Below the pieces are notes generated by a model. The model did no database searches. It was not told the DNA's origin and saw only the letters and a list, made by a program, of their open reading frames with translations. Source: CBFGRU01 sp965651255 (GTDB lineage: Bacteria; Planctomycetota; Phycisphaerae; Phycisphaerales; SM1A02). From it: a DNA stretch of 6,387 nt. The stretch's first letter is position 1. Each line of letters opens with the position of its first letter. Location: contig CBFGRU010000186.1 in NCBI GenBank assembly GCA_965651255.1, positions 1 to 6,387 of the forward strand. The letters run 5' to 3'. Positions 5,370 through 6,387 of this stretch are shown here, piece after piece. Both the position numbers and the translations under genes were made by a program.

Positions 5370-6387
5370 ATGACGAGCGTGATTCCGCCTCCCGTGGTGC
5401 AGCAGGGGCGATGTCCGAGATGTGGGTACAACTTGCAGGGGCTGATCGATTCATGGAAGGATCAGTGCCCACTGGATGGTCTATGCAGTGAGTGCGGTCT
5501 GGCGTTCGAGTTCGTCAACATCTGTCGTCCGGGTCGCCTCACGCCACCATGGTGCCTGGAGTATTTCGGCGGGCCACGCGCGTTGTTCGGAACCACATGG
5601 CGCCTCTGCGCACCATGGGTTTTCTGGCGGTCCCTGCAGATGTGGCATCCTCCTCACCTTGCGCGCATAGCAATGTTCGCCGTCGTGGTCTCGGCGTTTA
5701 TGGCCCTACTGACTTACGTCGGAGTTCAGACATCCGCTGCGGCGGTTGTGTATTGGCGTGTCGATGCGGCGTTAACGGCAAGCAACCAGCGAGCAAGATT
5801 GGGGCAACCCGCACTTGCCCAGTACTGGCGGAATCTCGTTTCAACGCACGACGCGATCGAGCGAGGAGAAGAAGTGACGCCGTTGGAACGCGATTATCTC
5901 CAGCAGGTGATAGACAATCTGCATGCACATCAGCTTGCCCCGATCGTTGATCAGTATCAGCGTGGTGAGATTGATGAAGATGCACTTCGACGAAACGAGC
6001 GGGAAACCCTTGGTCACATTCTCAGCGCATTTGAGAAGTTCACTCCGTCGACGCTCGACATGACGATGTTCGCCGCCGTGATGGAGGCGATACAGAGGCC
6101 TCTTTCAGTCGAGTCCAGTGGTCGCATCAATCCCGGAGGGCGCCAGTACATCGCGCCAAAGGATCTGCACGACGCCTTGACGGTAGCGGACCCGCTGAAT
6201 CCTGGGATCGTTCCGTTCCGGAGCAGTTCGCTGCGACAAACCATGCTGGAGGCAGGTGTGGTTCCTTTCCTGGGCACGTTTCTAGTGAATGCCATCATGC
6301 CGCTGACGCTCCTGCTGCTGGTTCAGACGAGGCGGACGAAACGACTTCATTGGAAGCACTTGCTGAGGGCGACTCCCTATGCGTCCG
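5370..6387 (+). CDS. Zinc-ribbon membrane protein, C-terminus cut off by window end
   Basis: The frame is open from the ATG at 5370 to the last base, 339 complete codons with no stop. The N-terminus carries a four-cysteine zinc ribbon, CPRCGYNL at 15-22 and CSECGLAF at 39-46, so Cys15, Cys18, Cys39 and Cys42 are the likely ligands. Cys33 is an extra cysteine. An aromatic-rich stretch (about 70-95, many Trp) precedes a hydrophobic segment at about 99-120. A largely helical, charged domain spans about 130-295 (for example LERDYLQQVIDNLHAHQ), followed by a second hydrophobic segment at about 296-318 and a basic stretch. CPRCGY-type ribbons before membrane segments are common among uncharacterised planctomycete proteins; that comparison is from memory. 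The function is unknown. The ribosome binding site is weak (GGTAAG, 9 bases upstream). An in-frame ATG at 5292, behind a G-run, would add 26 residues. It is transcribed divergently from the membrane protein gene at 5236. Confidence 0.85.
   Translation, partial: MTSVIPPPVVQQGRCPRCGYNLQGLIDSWKDQCPLDGLCSECGLAFEFVNICRPGRLTPPWCLEYFGGPRALFGTTWRLCAPWVFWRSLQMWHPPHLARIAMFAVVVSAFMALLTYVGVQTSAAAVVYWRVDAALTASNQRARLGQPALAQYWRNLVSTHDAIERGEEVTPLERDYLQQVIDNLHAHQLAPIVDQYQRGEIDEDALRRNERETLGHILSAFEKFTPSTLDMTMFAAVMEAIQRPLSVESSGRINPGGRQYIAPKDLHDALTVADPLNPGIVPFRSSSLRQTMLEAGVVPFLGTFLVNAIMPLTLLLLVQTRRTKRLHWKHLLRATPYAS

Noticed and set aside
5492..5950. Plus-strand open frame of 152 codons inside the zinc-ribbon gene
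   Set aside because: It is in a shifted frame relative to the 339-codon frame that carries the zinc ribbon and membrane segments. The opposite-strand frames at 5698-5985 and 6014-6298 fail for the same reason.
1..6387. A new defence or mobile system in this window
   Set aside because: No nuclease, helicase, toxin-antitoxin, reverse transcriptase, integrase, transposase, array or terminal repeats are visible. The recognised genes are housekeeping or generic signalling functions.

Overview
The window looks like ordinary chromosomal sequence from a planctomycete-type bacterium (Planctomycetota, perhaps Phycisphaerae-like). This is inferred from moderately high GC, a zinc-ribbon membrane protein starting with a CPRCGY-type motif, a stand-alone FHA-domain protein, and a secreted S9 peptidase. 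None of these fixes the taxon alone. I see no CRISPR array, mobile element, phage gene, rRNA or tRNA.

Layout. Five genes lie on the minus strand, in transcription order from right to left. They are a small two-helix membrane protein of unknown function (5236 to 4640), an O6-alkylguanine-DNA alkyltransferase (4643 to 4068), a single FHA-domain protein (3998 to 3699), a secreted S9 prolyl oligopeptidase-type peptidase (3518 to 1512), and a CCA-adding enzyme/poly(A) polymerase family nucleotidyltransferase (1397 to 132). The first two overlap by four bases (ATGA), so they are probably translationally coupled. FHA follows 69 bases later and may also have its own promoter inside the 3' end of the alkyltransferase gene. 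The last two are separated from their upstream neighbours by 180 and 114 bases, and each may be transcribed separately.

On the right, a divergent plus-strand gene starts at about 5370 and runs off the window. Its product has an N-terminal four-cysteine zinc ribbon and at least two membrane segments. The 133-base divergent spacer holds a near-perfect 16-base palindrome, a symmetric GTATAC that could serve as a -10 element in either direction, and a short direct repeat. The first 131 bases hold no gene I can assign.

Functionally this is mostly housekeeping: tRNA 3'-end maturation, repair of alkylated DNA, extracytoplasmic peptide hydrolysis, phosphothreonine signalling, and two uncharacterised membrane proteins. 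I did not find a convincing new multi-gene system. The points most worth a second look are the uncharacterised membrane protein coupled to the alkyltransferase, the regulatory architecture of the divergent spacer, and the promoter-like element with an AT-rich upstream tract embedded in the alkyltransferase's unusual C-terminal tail.
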